Shown piece by piece: positions 47,468-55,525 of a DNA stretch of 64,000 nt (position 1 is its first letter; every line of letters starts with the position of its first letter). The stretch spans positions 992,001 through 1,056,000 of the forward strand of contig NZ_AP024853.1 of assembly GCF_024346715.1 (NCBI RefSeq). Reading direction: 5' to 3'. The DNA is from Photobacterium swingsii. GTDB lineage: Bacteria; Pseudomonadota; Gammaproteobacteria; Enterobacterales; Vibrionaceae. The notes under the pieces are model-generated. The model was not told the origin of the DNA. It saw only the letters and a program-made list of their open reading frames with translations, and made no database searches. A program made the translations under genes and the position numbers.

Positions 47468-47602
47468 TGTTGTTGTCACTTATTATTCAAGACAGGATCA
47501 GCTTATATTCAGTCTGTGACAGCGGTATTTGCATACACATCACTTTTTCCAAACACAGCCCCAAGAAAAACTTATGGCCCTTGTCATCTAACCTAAGAAA
47601 AG

Positions 47603-48499
47603 CTATCGCTGACATACAGGTGGTGTGAGCTCGCTATATTGCTGATGCAGCCAATCACAAAAGAAATTCACTTTTGCCGTCCGCTGTTTATTGGTTATTA
47701 GGTAATGTGCCGATTCCGATGGCATCGCCCCTTCCACAGCAATAACGACATCACCACTTTCTAGCCATTCTTTGGCAACAAAAGAGCGCACAAGCAAAAT
47801 ACCCAAACCATATTTCGCAGCTTGTAAGCCATGAAGTGAGTTGGTTATTTCAAGCTGAACCGAAGGGGGATGAAGCACATACTGATTATGATTAAGCCAC
47901 TGAATCCAGCTTTCTTCGTACCCTTTCACTTGAATAGCGGGCAAGTGTTGTAACTGCGCGGTCGCTAATTCTTCAATGTGCTTTCGTTTAAATTCAGGGC
48001 TACACACCATTAACCAGTTTTCTTGAAATAAGCGCTCAGCACGCGTGTTACCGCATTCGGTAAAACCATTGGTTATCTCCACATCAGCTTCCTGACAAGG
48101 CAACTGTGATGGCCAATCAACCAAGGAAAGATCAAGGCGAATGAAAGGATGCTTCTGAGCAAAATCAGTTAACTTGGGCAGCAGCCAATTGTGACCAATA
48201 GAGTGATTCACCTTCACCCGCAACACATCGGCTTGTTGCTCCCCAAACAAAAATTGAGTTTGTACTTTCAGGTGCTGGAGCGTGCCTGTCACAACAGGTA
48301 AATATTGCTGGGCTTCATGGGTTAAGGTCACGCCACGCTGGCTTCTGTGACACAAGGTCGCCCCTAGAAACTGTTCGAGGCTTTTCAACTGAAGGCTCAC
48401 CGCAGCTTGCGTGACATGCAGTTCACGCGCGGCCGCTCCAATCGATCCTAATCGAGCAACCGCTTCAAAAGCGACGAGTGATTTAAGTGGAGGCAGCAT
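47603..48499 (-). CDS. LysR-family regulator (GcvA-like)
   Basis: A 298-residue DNA-binding regulator. The N-terminal helix-turn-helix reads LVAFEAVARLGSIGAAAREL with VTQAAVSLQLKSLEQFLGA, and the C-terminal LysR effector domain starts at about residue 90. The sequence style (LPPLKSLVAFEAVARLGS) is that of the GcvA/AmpR group. It lies immediately upstream of the importer operon on the same strand, about 120 bases away, so it may control that operon, with the imported compound as effector; this is inference. GAGAG lies about eight bases before the ATG. Confidence 0.88.
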   Translation of the reverse strand: MLPPLKSLVAFEAVARLGSIGAAARELHVTQAAVSLQLKSLEQFLGATLCHRSQRGVTLTHEAQQYLPVVTGTLQHLKVQTQFLFGEQQADVLRVKVNHSIGHNWLLPKLTDFAQKHPFIRLDLSLVDWPSQLPCQEADVEITNGFTECGNTRAERLFQENWLMVCSPEFKRKHIEELATAQLQHLPAIQVKGYEESWIQWLNHNQYVLHPPSVQLEITNSLHGLQAAKYGLGILLVRSFVAKEWLESGDVVIAVEGAMPSESAHYLITNKQRTAKVNFFCDWLHQQYSELTPPVCQR

Positions 48500-48777
48500 A
48501 CCTTTGCTCTCTCGTAAAAAAGGGCAATGTAATTCAGGAAGTTGACAAGGAGATGACTAAATTAAGTCAGGTTGGTGACAATGCATACAATCGACAAACA
48601 CCTCGCCATAAATATGGAAGTTAATGAATTTAACAAAAAACAAATGCCCTTTTACGTAGTGAAATACTGCCGTAAAAATTAGTTTATTAATTACAAAATA
48701 CGGGTTTGAGAAACAAGTTGCATTTTTAGAAGCCGTGATATGTTGAAATTAACTCACGATACAAAGGACTCAAACAC

Positions 48778-49827
48778 ATGAAATACAACACCATTGCGGC
48801 ATCTATTCTATTAACACTAATTACGGCTTCCTCTAGCGCTTTGGCGGTAGAAGGAGGTGCGGTATTAGATTGGTCAGCCGAGAACTCTAAAGTTGAAGCC
48901 AACTGCACAGGCGAGCTTATAGCGGGTAAGTGGGTTTTAACTGCAATTCACTGTGGGTGGGAAGGAAAACGCCCCGTCGGCTTCTCCCCTAAATATCGAG
49001 AAAAAAATAACGCCATTGAAACAAAAGCTATTCACGATTTTCCCAACGGTTATACCCTCGGTATTGATATTGCTCTGTGGGAACAATCATCACGCGTTGA
49101 TTACGATACTATTAATATTCTTACTCCACAAAAACCATCATACGGCTCAACTGTTGGCCTTAAAGGGTTTGGGGGAGGAAAGCGCGAGTTAGGCCAAATC
49201 GAGCTTGAAGGATTTAATAAACCTACAGTACCCAATGACCCCTATTTACTATTTTTGCGGGATATTACAGGAAAAGGCAAACCGATAGGTGGTGATTCTG
49301 GTAGTGCGGTGACAGACTCACAAAACCGCATTGCAGCTATATTTTCTGCCGACCATGGTCTTGGCGTTTACAGTGCTTCGTACATTCATGGTGCTAAGGA
49401 TTTTATCACGACCACTATCAATGACTGGCATTACCCTACTCGCTTGAAAACAGTTGCAGGTATTAATACTGTGACAGTTCAATCACTGCACGTAAACCCA
49501 ACTGCGGATACAGCTTATACAGAAGGTGACGCCACAATTACATCTGGCTCTTGTGTTGGTAATAATGCCATTGCTCCTTACGCTACCTGTACGTATGACA
49601 TAACCAGCAATGGTGATGAAGGTAAGTTAGTTTTAGATAACACCACTAACGCTTATGTACTGCTCAACAAAAAACCACCTGAACCACCTAAGCCAGATCC
49701 AAAACCAGATCCAAAACCAGACCCAAAACCAGATCCAAAACCAACCCCAGATAACGGTGGTGGTGGTGGCTCTCTAGGTTTATTCACATTATTTTCTTTA
49801 GGTTTACTTGCACGTAAGCGCCACTAA
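48778..49827 (+). CDS. Secreted trypsin-like protease with GlyGly-CTERM tail
   Basis: A surface or secreted serine protease of 349 residues. The Sec signal peptide ends near SSALA. The trypsin fold carries the triad His58 (WVLTAIHCG), Asp97 (LGIDIALWE) and Ser174 (IGGDSGSAV). A beta-rich domain follows (about 225-290). Then comes a Pro-Asp-Pro-Lys linker, five Gly, a hydrophobic helix and ARKRH at the very end. That Gly run, helix and basic end form the GlyGly-CTERM signal recognised by rhombosortase, typically on type II secretion substrates in Vibrio and Shewanella. Its partner rhombosortase is not in the window. Monocistronic. Confidence 0.88.
   Translation: MKYNTIAASILLTLITASSSALAVEGGAVLDWSAENSKVEANCTGELIAGKWVLTAIHCGWEGKRPVGFSPKYREKNNAIETKAIHDFPNGYTLGIDIALWEQSSRVDYDTINILTPQKPSYGSTVGLKGFGGGKRELGQIELEGFNKPTVPNDPYLLFLRDITGKGKPIGGDSGSAVTDSQNRIAAIFSADHGLGVYSASYIHGAKDFITTTINDWHYPTRLKTVAGINTVTVQSLHVNPTADTAYTEGDATITSGSCVGNNAIAPYATCTYDITSNGDEGKLVLDNTTNAYVLLNKKPPEPPKPDPKPDPKPDPKPDPKPTPDNGGGGGSLGLFTLFSLGLLARKRH
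49693..49740 (+). repeat. Four 12-base direct repeats coding Pro-Asp-Pro-Lys
   Basis: CCAGATCCAAAA is repeated four times in a row with one base difference. The in-frame unit length means copy number can change without breaking the protease gene, altering only the linker length. Confidence 0.9.
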
Positions 49828-50006
49828 GAAATCCGGAAAATAGGCTGTCCCCTTTGTTATGGCCTACCCCTTCGTCCTTATTGCAAGCAGTCATCTAAAA
49901 GCTCTAAATACAGACAAAGACAATCATCATACCATCTAAACTTAACAATAAGCTGCTCGTATGCTTTAGCAGCTTATTTTCTTATTAAACATCATGTTAA
50001 TGGATA

Positions 50007-50777
50007 TTAGATGACCAGTTGACCGTAGCGATTAAAAGCATACTTATTAACTAATACCAAGGTGGTGGCAACAGAGAAAACAGCGGCCAGAAATATCGCA
50101 ACCATGATCACCAATTGGTATTTCACCGCTAATAATGGCTCAGTCCCGCCAAGGATCTGGCCTGTCATCATGCCCGGCAAACTCACAATGCCCAAGGTCG
50201 TCATTGATGCTAACTGCGGTGCTAATGCTGTTTTTATCGCTTCTTTAACGAAGGGTTGTGCCGGCTGAGGCGCCCCCAGTGATAAGTAATACTGGTATTC
50301 ATTTAATCGGCTTTTCAAGCTGCTGTGCCAACGCTCTAGAGCAAGCACATTGGCCGCCAAGCAATTACCCAGCAACATGCCCGCAACAGGAATGAGATAC
50401 TGCGCCTGCCACCAAGGTGAGAGTTGAATCGCCATAACTAAAAGCATGGGCAACACCACAATCAATGCAACAGCTTGCCCTGTTAGCACAGCGGGAAGTA
50501 CCCTTTTCAGAGAAAGCCCTGCGCGCTGGCATATACTCACGCCCGCCACACCCGCCATGATGGTTAACCAGGTTAAGTTAAGCAACGGGTTTTGGAAATC
50601 AAACAAAGTCTGTAAGTAAATACCAACTACCGCCAACTGCAGCGTCATACGCAAAACAGCCGTGACAATACTGCGTGTTAACCCAAGCTGCCATCGCGCA
50701 AACAACGCGATCGGTATGAGTAACAACAGGTAAAAAGCCGCCATCCCCCACAAGCTGATCACAACCGTATCATTCAT
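50007..50777 (-). CDS. fetB: FetB-type ABC transporter permease
   Basis: Membrane partner of FetA; in E. coli the pair exports iron and helps resist peroxide. The 256 residues have about seven hydrophobic helices and the UPF0014 blocks LRMTLQLAVVGIYLQTLF, RLNEYQYYLSLGA and SLPGMMTGQILGG. The ATG at 50777 overlaps the end of fetA by eight bases, with GGAG/AGGG before it. The gene ends without a clear terminator. Confidence 0.9.
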   Translation of the reverse strand: MNDTVVISLWGMAAFYLLLLIPIALFARWQLGLTRSIVTAVLRMTLQLAVVGIYLQTLFDFQNPLLNLTWLTIMAGVAGVSICQRAGLSLKRVLPAVLTGQAVALIVVLPMLLVMAIQLSPWWQAQYLIPVAGMLLGNCLAANVLALERWHSSLKSRLNEYQYYLSLGAPQPAQPFVKEAIKTALAPQLASMTTLGIVSLPGMMTGQILGGTEPLLAVKYQLVIMVAIFLAAVFSVATTLVLVNKYAFNRYGQLVI

Positions 50778-51402
50778 CCCTGCTCTCCATTTGGTGAACA
50801 AAATCGCAACAGGCTAACCAATGAGGATCGTGTGAAACTGAAATTTTAATAGCCTGAATTGCAGCTAAAAGTTCGATAACCTTATCACGACTTCGAGCGT
50901 CTAACGCTGAGGTGGGTTCATCCAATAACCAGATGGCTCTTTTCATCAGTAATGCCCGAGCAAAACCTAAACGTTGCTTTTCACCCCCCGATAATGCGGC
51001 CACAGATTTATCAAGGCTATGATGCAAACTAAGTTGCTCAAGCGCCTCTTGGCATTCGGCTTCGTTCGGTATTGCCGATTGCATCGCGTTCAAACGCCAA
51101 GGCAGTAACAAAACTTGCGATACTGTCTCTCCCCCCATGACAGGTTGCTGTGGCAAATAACAAATGTCACGTCGCCACTGAGGTAACCGCTGCGGGGTAA
51201 TAAGGTTTCCTTGCCAGCTGAACGTGCCCTGCTTGGGCGGTGCTAATCCCGCTAATATTTGTAATAAACTGCTTTTACCGCAACCCGATGGCCCTGAAAT
51301 AGCCAAATGTTCATAAGCCGATAATGTTTGATGCAGCGGCGCTACATGCACAGACTCAAAGCCCGATGTGAGGTGCTGAATATCTAGCTGATCAATTACC
51401 AT
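50770..51402 (-). CDS. fetA: FetA-type ABC transporter ATPase
   Basis: Cytoplasmic ATPase of the FetAB system, 210 residues, slightly shorter than the E. coli protein. Walker [10 protein letters not shown], signature ALSGGEKQRLGFARA and Walker B AIWLLDEPTSALD are intact. It has the short single-domain form typical of FetA. ACAGGA abuts the start codon, so the exact start is uncertain. It is translationally coupled to fetB by an eight-base overlap. Confidence 0.88.
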   Translation of the reverse strand: MVIDQLDIQHLTSGFESVHVAPLHQTLSAYEHLAISGPSGCGKSSLLQILAGLAPPKQGTFSWQGNLITPQRLPQWRRDICYLPQQPVMGGETVSQVLLLPWRLNAMQSAIPNEAECQEALEQLSLHHSLDKSVAALSGGEKQRLGFARALLMKRAIWLLDEPTSALDARSRDKVIELLAAIQAIKISVSHDPHWLACCDFVHQMESRDE

Positions 51403-51442
51403 TCCTGTCCACTCATGCCGTCTGTATGTTCAAGTCAATTAG

Positions 51443-52066
51443 TTAGATTTCACGCTGTAACTGAATAAGGTAGTCACGCATAAATGCCACACGCTGTTGC
51501 GCTTCATCTTTTGCCGCTTGGGTATGTAAGGTCTCGGCAATACGGAACAATTTGGTATAAAAATGATCCACCGTAAACACCTTATCATTTGGTGTGCGTT
51601 GTTCACAAAATGGATCATCATCGTTGTACAAGGCCGATCCTAATACGCCACTAATTTGTAAGCATCGACTCACCCCTATCGCGCCCAAAGCATCTAAACG
51701 ATCAGCATCTTGTACAATTTTCGCTTCTAATGTTTCAGGGGGAATGTTAGCACTAAAGCTGTGCGTCGCAATGGCATGATGAATGGCCGAATAATACTGT
51801 TCAGGGTACTGCCACTCCGCCAGCAAGGTGAGTGCATGATCGGCAGCCATGACGGAGCTCTTCGATCTATCTGGGTGATTTTTAGGTACGGTAATACAGT
51901 CGTGCAACCATGCCGCAGGGATAACAATACTAGGGTCCGCTTGCTCGATATTACACAAGTGCTTTGCTGTTTTGACCACGCGAAGTATATGCGCTTTATC
52001 ATGAGCGGCATCGGTCGCAATACTGCTTTCCAGTAACGCTAAACAGTGTTTTTCTATTGCTAACAT
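51443..52066 (-). CDS. HD-domain hydrolase (YedJ-like)
   Basis: A 207-residue cytoplasmic protein with the HD phosphohydrolase fold. Metal-binding residues are visible as His in AHDKAHILRVV, HD in AAWLHDCITV, a later His in HHAIATHSFSAN and Asp in VQDADRLDALGAIG. The last block is typical of the YedJ/YpgQ-like HD group that acts on nucleotides or small phosphates; the substrate is unknown. AAGGAG lies eight bases before the ATG at 52066. It is upstream of fetAB on the same strand with a 40-base gap, so they may be co-transcribed. Confidence 0.88.
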   Translation of the reverse strand: MLAIEKHCLALLESSIATDAAHDKAHILRVVKTAKHLCNIEQADPSIVIPAAWLHDCITVPKNHPDRSKSSVMAADHALTLLAEWQYPEQYYSAIHHAIATHSFSANIPPETLEAKIVQDADRLDALGAIGVSRCLQISGVLGSALYNDDDPFCEQRTPNDKVFTVDHFYTKLFRIAETLHTQAAKDEAQQRVAFMRDYLIQLQREI

Positions 52067-52284
52067 AAAGGTTCTCCTTAGCCTTAAGGGCATAGTATCA
52101 AATACACCCTACGCCCCCTATTTTTCCATTCATTCTCAGAATGATACATACAAAGATATGCAACATAAGTGACATTTAGCTCTATTCTCTCAATTGCCAT
52201 TGGCATCATGAATATAAAACTATATGGTCATAAATCTATTAGGCTAAATATAATCGTGACAGTGATTAACGCATTGAGGTGTAT

Positions 52285-53298
52285 ATGGAAATACGACTAC
52301 CGCAGCCACTAAAACAAGGTGATACCATTGGCTTTTTCTCGCCATCATCACCTGCCACCCACTTTGCTCCAACTCGCTTTGCACGCGCTAAACAATACCT
52401 TGAATCACAGGGCTACAAACTAAAAGCAGGCGCATTAACAAGTCAGAGCGACCATTACCGTTCAGGGACAATTCAACAGCGGGCTGATGAACTAAACGCA
52501 TTAATTCGCGATCCCGATGTACGCTGCATTATGTCGACCATAGGTGGCATGAACAGTAACTCGCTACTACCCTATCTTGATTACGATGCCCTGAAAGCCG
52601 ATCCAAAAATTATTATGGGCTATTCAGATGTTACGGCCTTATTGCTAGGGATATATCAGCGAACAGGCATCATCACTTTTTACGGCCCAGCATTGGTCGC
52701 GTCATTTGGTGAACTCGCCCCATTAGTTGACGACACTTTTGCTTCATTTTTAGCACTGACTCAACCCCAACCCTTGCCCTATCGCTATAGCCAGCCGCAA
52801 TACTGGAGTGATGCCTTTATTAACTGGGAAGAACAAACAGAAACTAAACCTGTAAAAGTGAATGAATGTGAGTTTCAAGGCGAAGGCGTCTATAGCGGCC
52901 GCTTAATAGGCGGCAACCAAAATACCATGATGGCCATTTGGGGTAGCGATTACATGCCGGATATTCAACAAGGTGATATTTTATTGGTAGAAGACTCGCT
53001 CTCAGACATCGCCACATTGGAACGTACCACTGCCCAATTGAAAATCTCAGGAGTATTTGATCGCGTTAGCGCCATTATTCTTGGCAAGCACGAGCTTTTT
53101 AAAGATTTAGGAACAGGTCGCCGCCCTATCGATGTTTACCGTGAAGTATTAAATGGTCAGCCTATGCCCATCGTCAATGGCTTTGACAGTTGCCATACTC
53201 ATCCTATGCTGACGATGCCAATAGGCGCGACAGTGACGCTCAATTTTGACCTCGGTACTGTCGACATCATTGAGCCTTGGCTAGCAAAGCGCTCATAG
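52285..53298 (+). CDS. S66 peptidase (LD-carboxypeptidase/MccF-like)
   Basis: A serine peptidase of 337 residues, cytoplasmic, of the family that contains LdcA (murein tetrapeptide recycling) and MccF (self-immunity to microcin C). It has the N-terminal LKQGDTIGFFSPSSP, the nucleophile in IMGYSDVTALLLG, the Glu in ILLVEDSLSD and the His near the end in GFDSCHTHPMLTMP. The length and the long insertion between the two halves resemble MccF more than LdcA. Its in vivo substrate is unknown. GAGG lies five bases before the ATG at 52285. Confidence 0.85.
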   Translation: MEIRLPQPLKQGDTIGFFSPSSPATHFAPTRFARAKQYLESQGYKLKAGALTSQSDHYRSGTIQQRADELNALIRDPDVRCIMSTIGGMNSNSLLPYLDYDALKADPKIIMGYSDVTALLLGIYQRTGIITFYGPALVASFGELAPLVDDTFASFLALTQPQPLPYRYSQPQYWSDAFINWEEQTETKPVKVNECEFQGEGVYSGRLIGGNQNTMMAIWGSDYMPDIQQGDILLVEDSLSDIATLERTTAQLKISGVFDRVSAIILGKHELFKDLGTGRRPIDVYREVLNGQPMPIVNGFDSCHTHPMLTMPIGATVTLNFDLGTVDIIEPWLAKRS

Positions 53299-53312
53299 CA
53301 CTGACGGCATTC

Positions 53313-53358
53313 ACGACGCACAAAGTCAGCTTACACGCTCACTTTGTGCTGTCGTTTT
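53313..53358 (+). terminator. Terminator of the S66 peptidase
   Basis: ACGAC-GCACAAAGT pairs with ACTTTGTGC-T-GTCGT, followed by TTTATT. It lies 15 bases after the stop codon. Confidence 0.8.
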
Positions 53359-53379
53359 ATTGCACTATCCATCGCAGGT

Positions 53380-54654
53380 TCAGTAGTAATAGGTCAGCGC
53401 AACTTCTGCAAAGCTTTCTGTCCGATAAAGATAGAGTGGGTCTTGCTGATCATCGCTGTTAAACCACCACGCGTTAACGTTCCATCGCCACGCATTACCA
53501 ATCCGACTCGACGCTTCAACCCGAGCCGTGCGTGAATCGCTATAATCAAAGTCTTGCGTCACCCCGAACAATACTTCAGTGCCCGCCATATCATTTGCGA
53601 CCCACCGCATACCAACAAAGCCATCATTTTGACCGATAACAGGTGCTGATTTACCACGGGAGTCATACAGGTATTCTGCTAGTACACCGATATCCCAACT
53701 GGTGTCTAACACGCCAATAAAGGTATATTCGAAGCCCCCCGTCACGGCCGTTGAAGTATCCAAGCTATCACGATACAGAGCTTCTAATTTCCACACCCAA
53801 TCACCGAATATCCCTTGAATATCCGTACTTATCTGAGACATTTGCGCATAATACGGCACCCATACAGGCGTAATTGCAGACGGATTCTCACCTTGTAAGT
53901 ACGGATCACGGTTTGTGCCTTGAAAAAGGCTAAAGCCCAGATCCCAAATATCAATACTGTGCGAATAACGAAGTGCAATATCAATATGACGCTGCGCGTG
54001 GGATGACTCATAGCGCGCACTATCGCTATCGAGTAGTGGCATGCCTAAACGCCCAGACGAGCTGGCAAAGGTCCGCTCTCGAAAATAAGGGAGGACAAAA
54101 CCTTCAACAGTTCCCCAATCTTGTAGCCATGTTAAGTGGATCATAGGTTGACCTAGCTTGGTCTCACCATCCACACTTTCGACACCATCGGTTTGGTTAA
54201 TCACATCCACCAAATGCTGAGACTCTGTCACTCCCCAGAACACTTTGCTGATACCCACTTTGAATTCAAACTCATCGGCAAAATACAAATAAGATAATTC
54301 CCGAATATCAGCATGAGTGCGGTTATCATCGAGGCTGTCCCAACGTCCAAACGGGGTAAAGGTAATACTCGATTGACCACTCTGCCACTCCCAATAAAAC
54401 TCAGGCTCTAACGTAACCGATGTTTGCTCACGGGCCTGTCCTGTATTGCCTTGTTCAAAAAACTGGCGGTGTTCAAGGGCGACTTGCCCTCGAACCTCCA
54501 TACTGTGTGATGGTGAAATACCAGTAATCATCAGTAATAAAACAAGACCGCTTTCTCTGCGCCATCGCCTCGCCTTTGATGATACATCAAACCACTTGCC
54601 AAGCCCCTGCGCCAATCTAAGCACCAAGCTTCGCGCTAATTTCAACGACCTCAC
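53380..54654 (-). CDS. Outer-membrane beta-barrel protein of the exporter operon
   Basis: The 424-residue protein has a long basic N-terminus, a hydrophobic export segment (GLVLLLMITGISPSHS), and a mature part made of alternating strands rich in Trp, Tyr and Asp. It ends FAEVALTYYY, an aromatic barrel end. The style (FKVGISKVFWGVTESQHLVD) is that of porin-like proteins found with RND/MMPL exporters. The start is probably GTG at 54654, preceded by AAGGAGG and nine bases after the upstream stop. It is the third gene of the operon and is likely the outer-membrane step or a lipid acceptor. Confidence 0.75.
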   Translation of the reverse strand: MRSLKLARSLVLRLAQGLGKWFDVSSKARRWRRESGLVLLLMITGISPSHSMEVRGQVALEHRQFFEQGNTGQAREQTSVTLEPEFYWEWQSGQSSITFTPFGRWDSLDDNRTHADIRELSYLYFADEFEFKVGISKVFWGVTESQHLVDVINQTDGVESVDGETKLGQPMIHLTWLQDWGTVEGFVLPYFRERTFASSSGRLGMPLLDSDSARYESSHAQRHIDIALRYSHSIDIWDLGFSLFQGTNRDPYLQGENPSAITPVWVPYYAQMSQISTDIQGIFGDWVWKLEALYRDSLDTSTAVTGGFEYTFIGVLDTSWDIGVLAEYLYDSRGKSAPVIGQNDGFVGMRWVANDMAGTEVLFGVTQDFDYSDSRTARVEASSRIGNAWRWNVNAWWFNSDDQQDPLYLYRTESFAEVALTYYY

Positions 54655-54663
54655 ACCGCCTCC

Positions 54664-55500
54664 TTAACGCGCACGCTTCAAGCTAGATTGACTAAAGTCG
54701 CTATCGCTCAATCCAACTTGAAAGGCGATATCATGCGTGGTTAACGTCGTACTTTTCCCTGTTTGATGATTCACCATTGTCATGGTGTGGGCTCGCCAAT
54801 ATTGATCCAAATATTGTGCGTAATCACTGAAAGTTAGCGTTTTTAATAAGGTGTTCTTTCGGTCGTAAAATTCCATTTTAAGCGGGCGGTAGTGCTCTTT
54901 ATCAAGCCACACCAGTTGCTTGGTATAACCCGAATATTGATCGGTTGGTATCTGCTCGATCAAATAGCTACTCTGCCCTTGTTGCTGCTCATCCCCTAAG
55001 TATTTAAAGCGATATTTTTCGATTTCAAACGAACTCAAGTCTTCATAGGCAAATTCGCTGCCCATAAAAGGCCCCGATTTATTGCGTGACGCAATCCGCT
55101 TGACGCGCTTTAACGCAGGCAGATACAACCACTGATCATCGGGTTTCGCAGCATGCGCAAAGCTTAAAAAAGCCGTCCCTTTTACATCTCGTGGTTCATC
55201 AAAAATAGTTAAACTTTTATCACCATCGTTTGTTATCTCCAGTGTATTAATGCGGATCTTTCTATCGCTACTTTCACCTTGTGCATTGTTAAGCACCATA
55301 CTGAGCGATGCTTTTGAATCTTGCCAACCACTATCTCGCAGCTTACGTTCTTTCGCGATAGCCAACCCTTTATCTAATTTAGCGTCCACTGCAGCTATCG
55401 CATTGACCGCAAAAGTTGATAGTGTGCTAGCAACGCATAACATCATGAAACGTTTAGCAAATAGACGAGATGCTGCTCTCGCTTTAATAGATACATTCAT
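54664..55500 (-). CDS. LolA-like outer-membrane lipoprotein-sorting protein
   Basis: Periplasmic carrier of 278 residues with a signal peptide ending near FAVNAIAA. The body has the half-barrel pattern of LolA-like proteins, with conserved blocks KGTAFLSFAHAAKPDDQWLY, FMGSEFAYEDLSSFEIEKY and KEHYRPLKMEFYDRKN. Such proteins often accompany RND/MMPL exporters and probably carry a hydrophobic substrate across the periplasm. AAGGAGAG precedes the ATG at 55500. It is 25 bases downstream of the exporter gene and nine bases upstream of the barrel gene. Confidence 0.85.
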   Translation of the reverse strand: MNVSIKARAASRLFAKRFMMLCVASTLSTFAVNAIAAVDAKLDKGLAIAKERKLRDSGWQDSKASLSMVLNNAQGESSDRKIRINTLEITNDGDKSLTIFDEPRDVKGTAFLSFAHAAKPDDQWLYLPALKRVKRIASRNKSGPFMGSEFAYEDLSSFEIEKYRFKYLGDEQQQGQSSYLIEQIPTDQYSGYTKQLVWLDKEHYRPLKMEFYDRKNTLLKTLTFSDYAQYLDQYWRAHTMTMVNHQTGKSTTLTTHDIAFQVGLSDSDFSQSSLKRAR

Positions 55501-55525
55501 CTTATTTTCTCTCCTTGAAAACAAA

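Noticed and set aside
48553..48624. Very short frame before the secreted protease
   Set aside because: AAGGAG directly abuts the ATG with no spacer, and the product has only 23 residues.
49693..49740. Short direct repeats considered as a CRISPR array
   Set aside because: Units are 12 bases, contiguous, without spacers and in frame with the protease linker.
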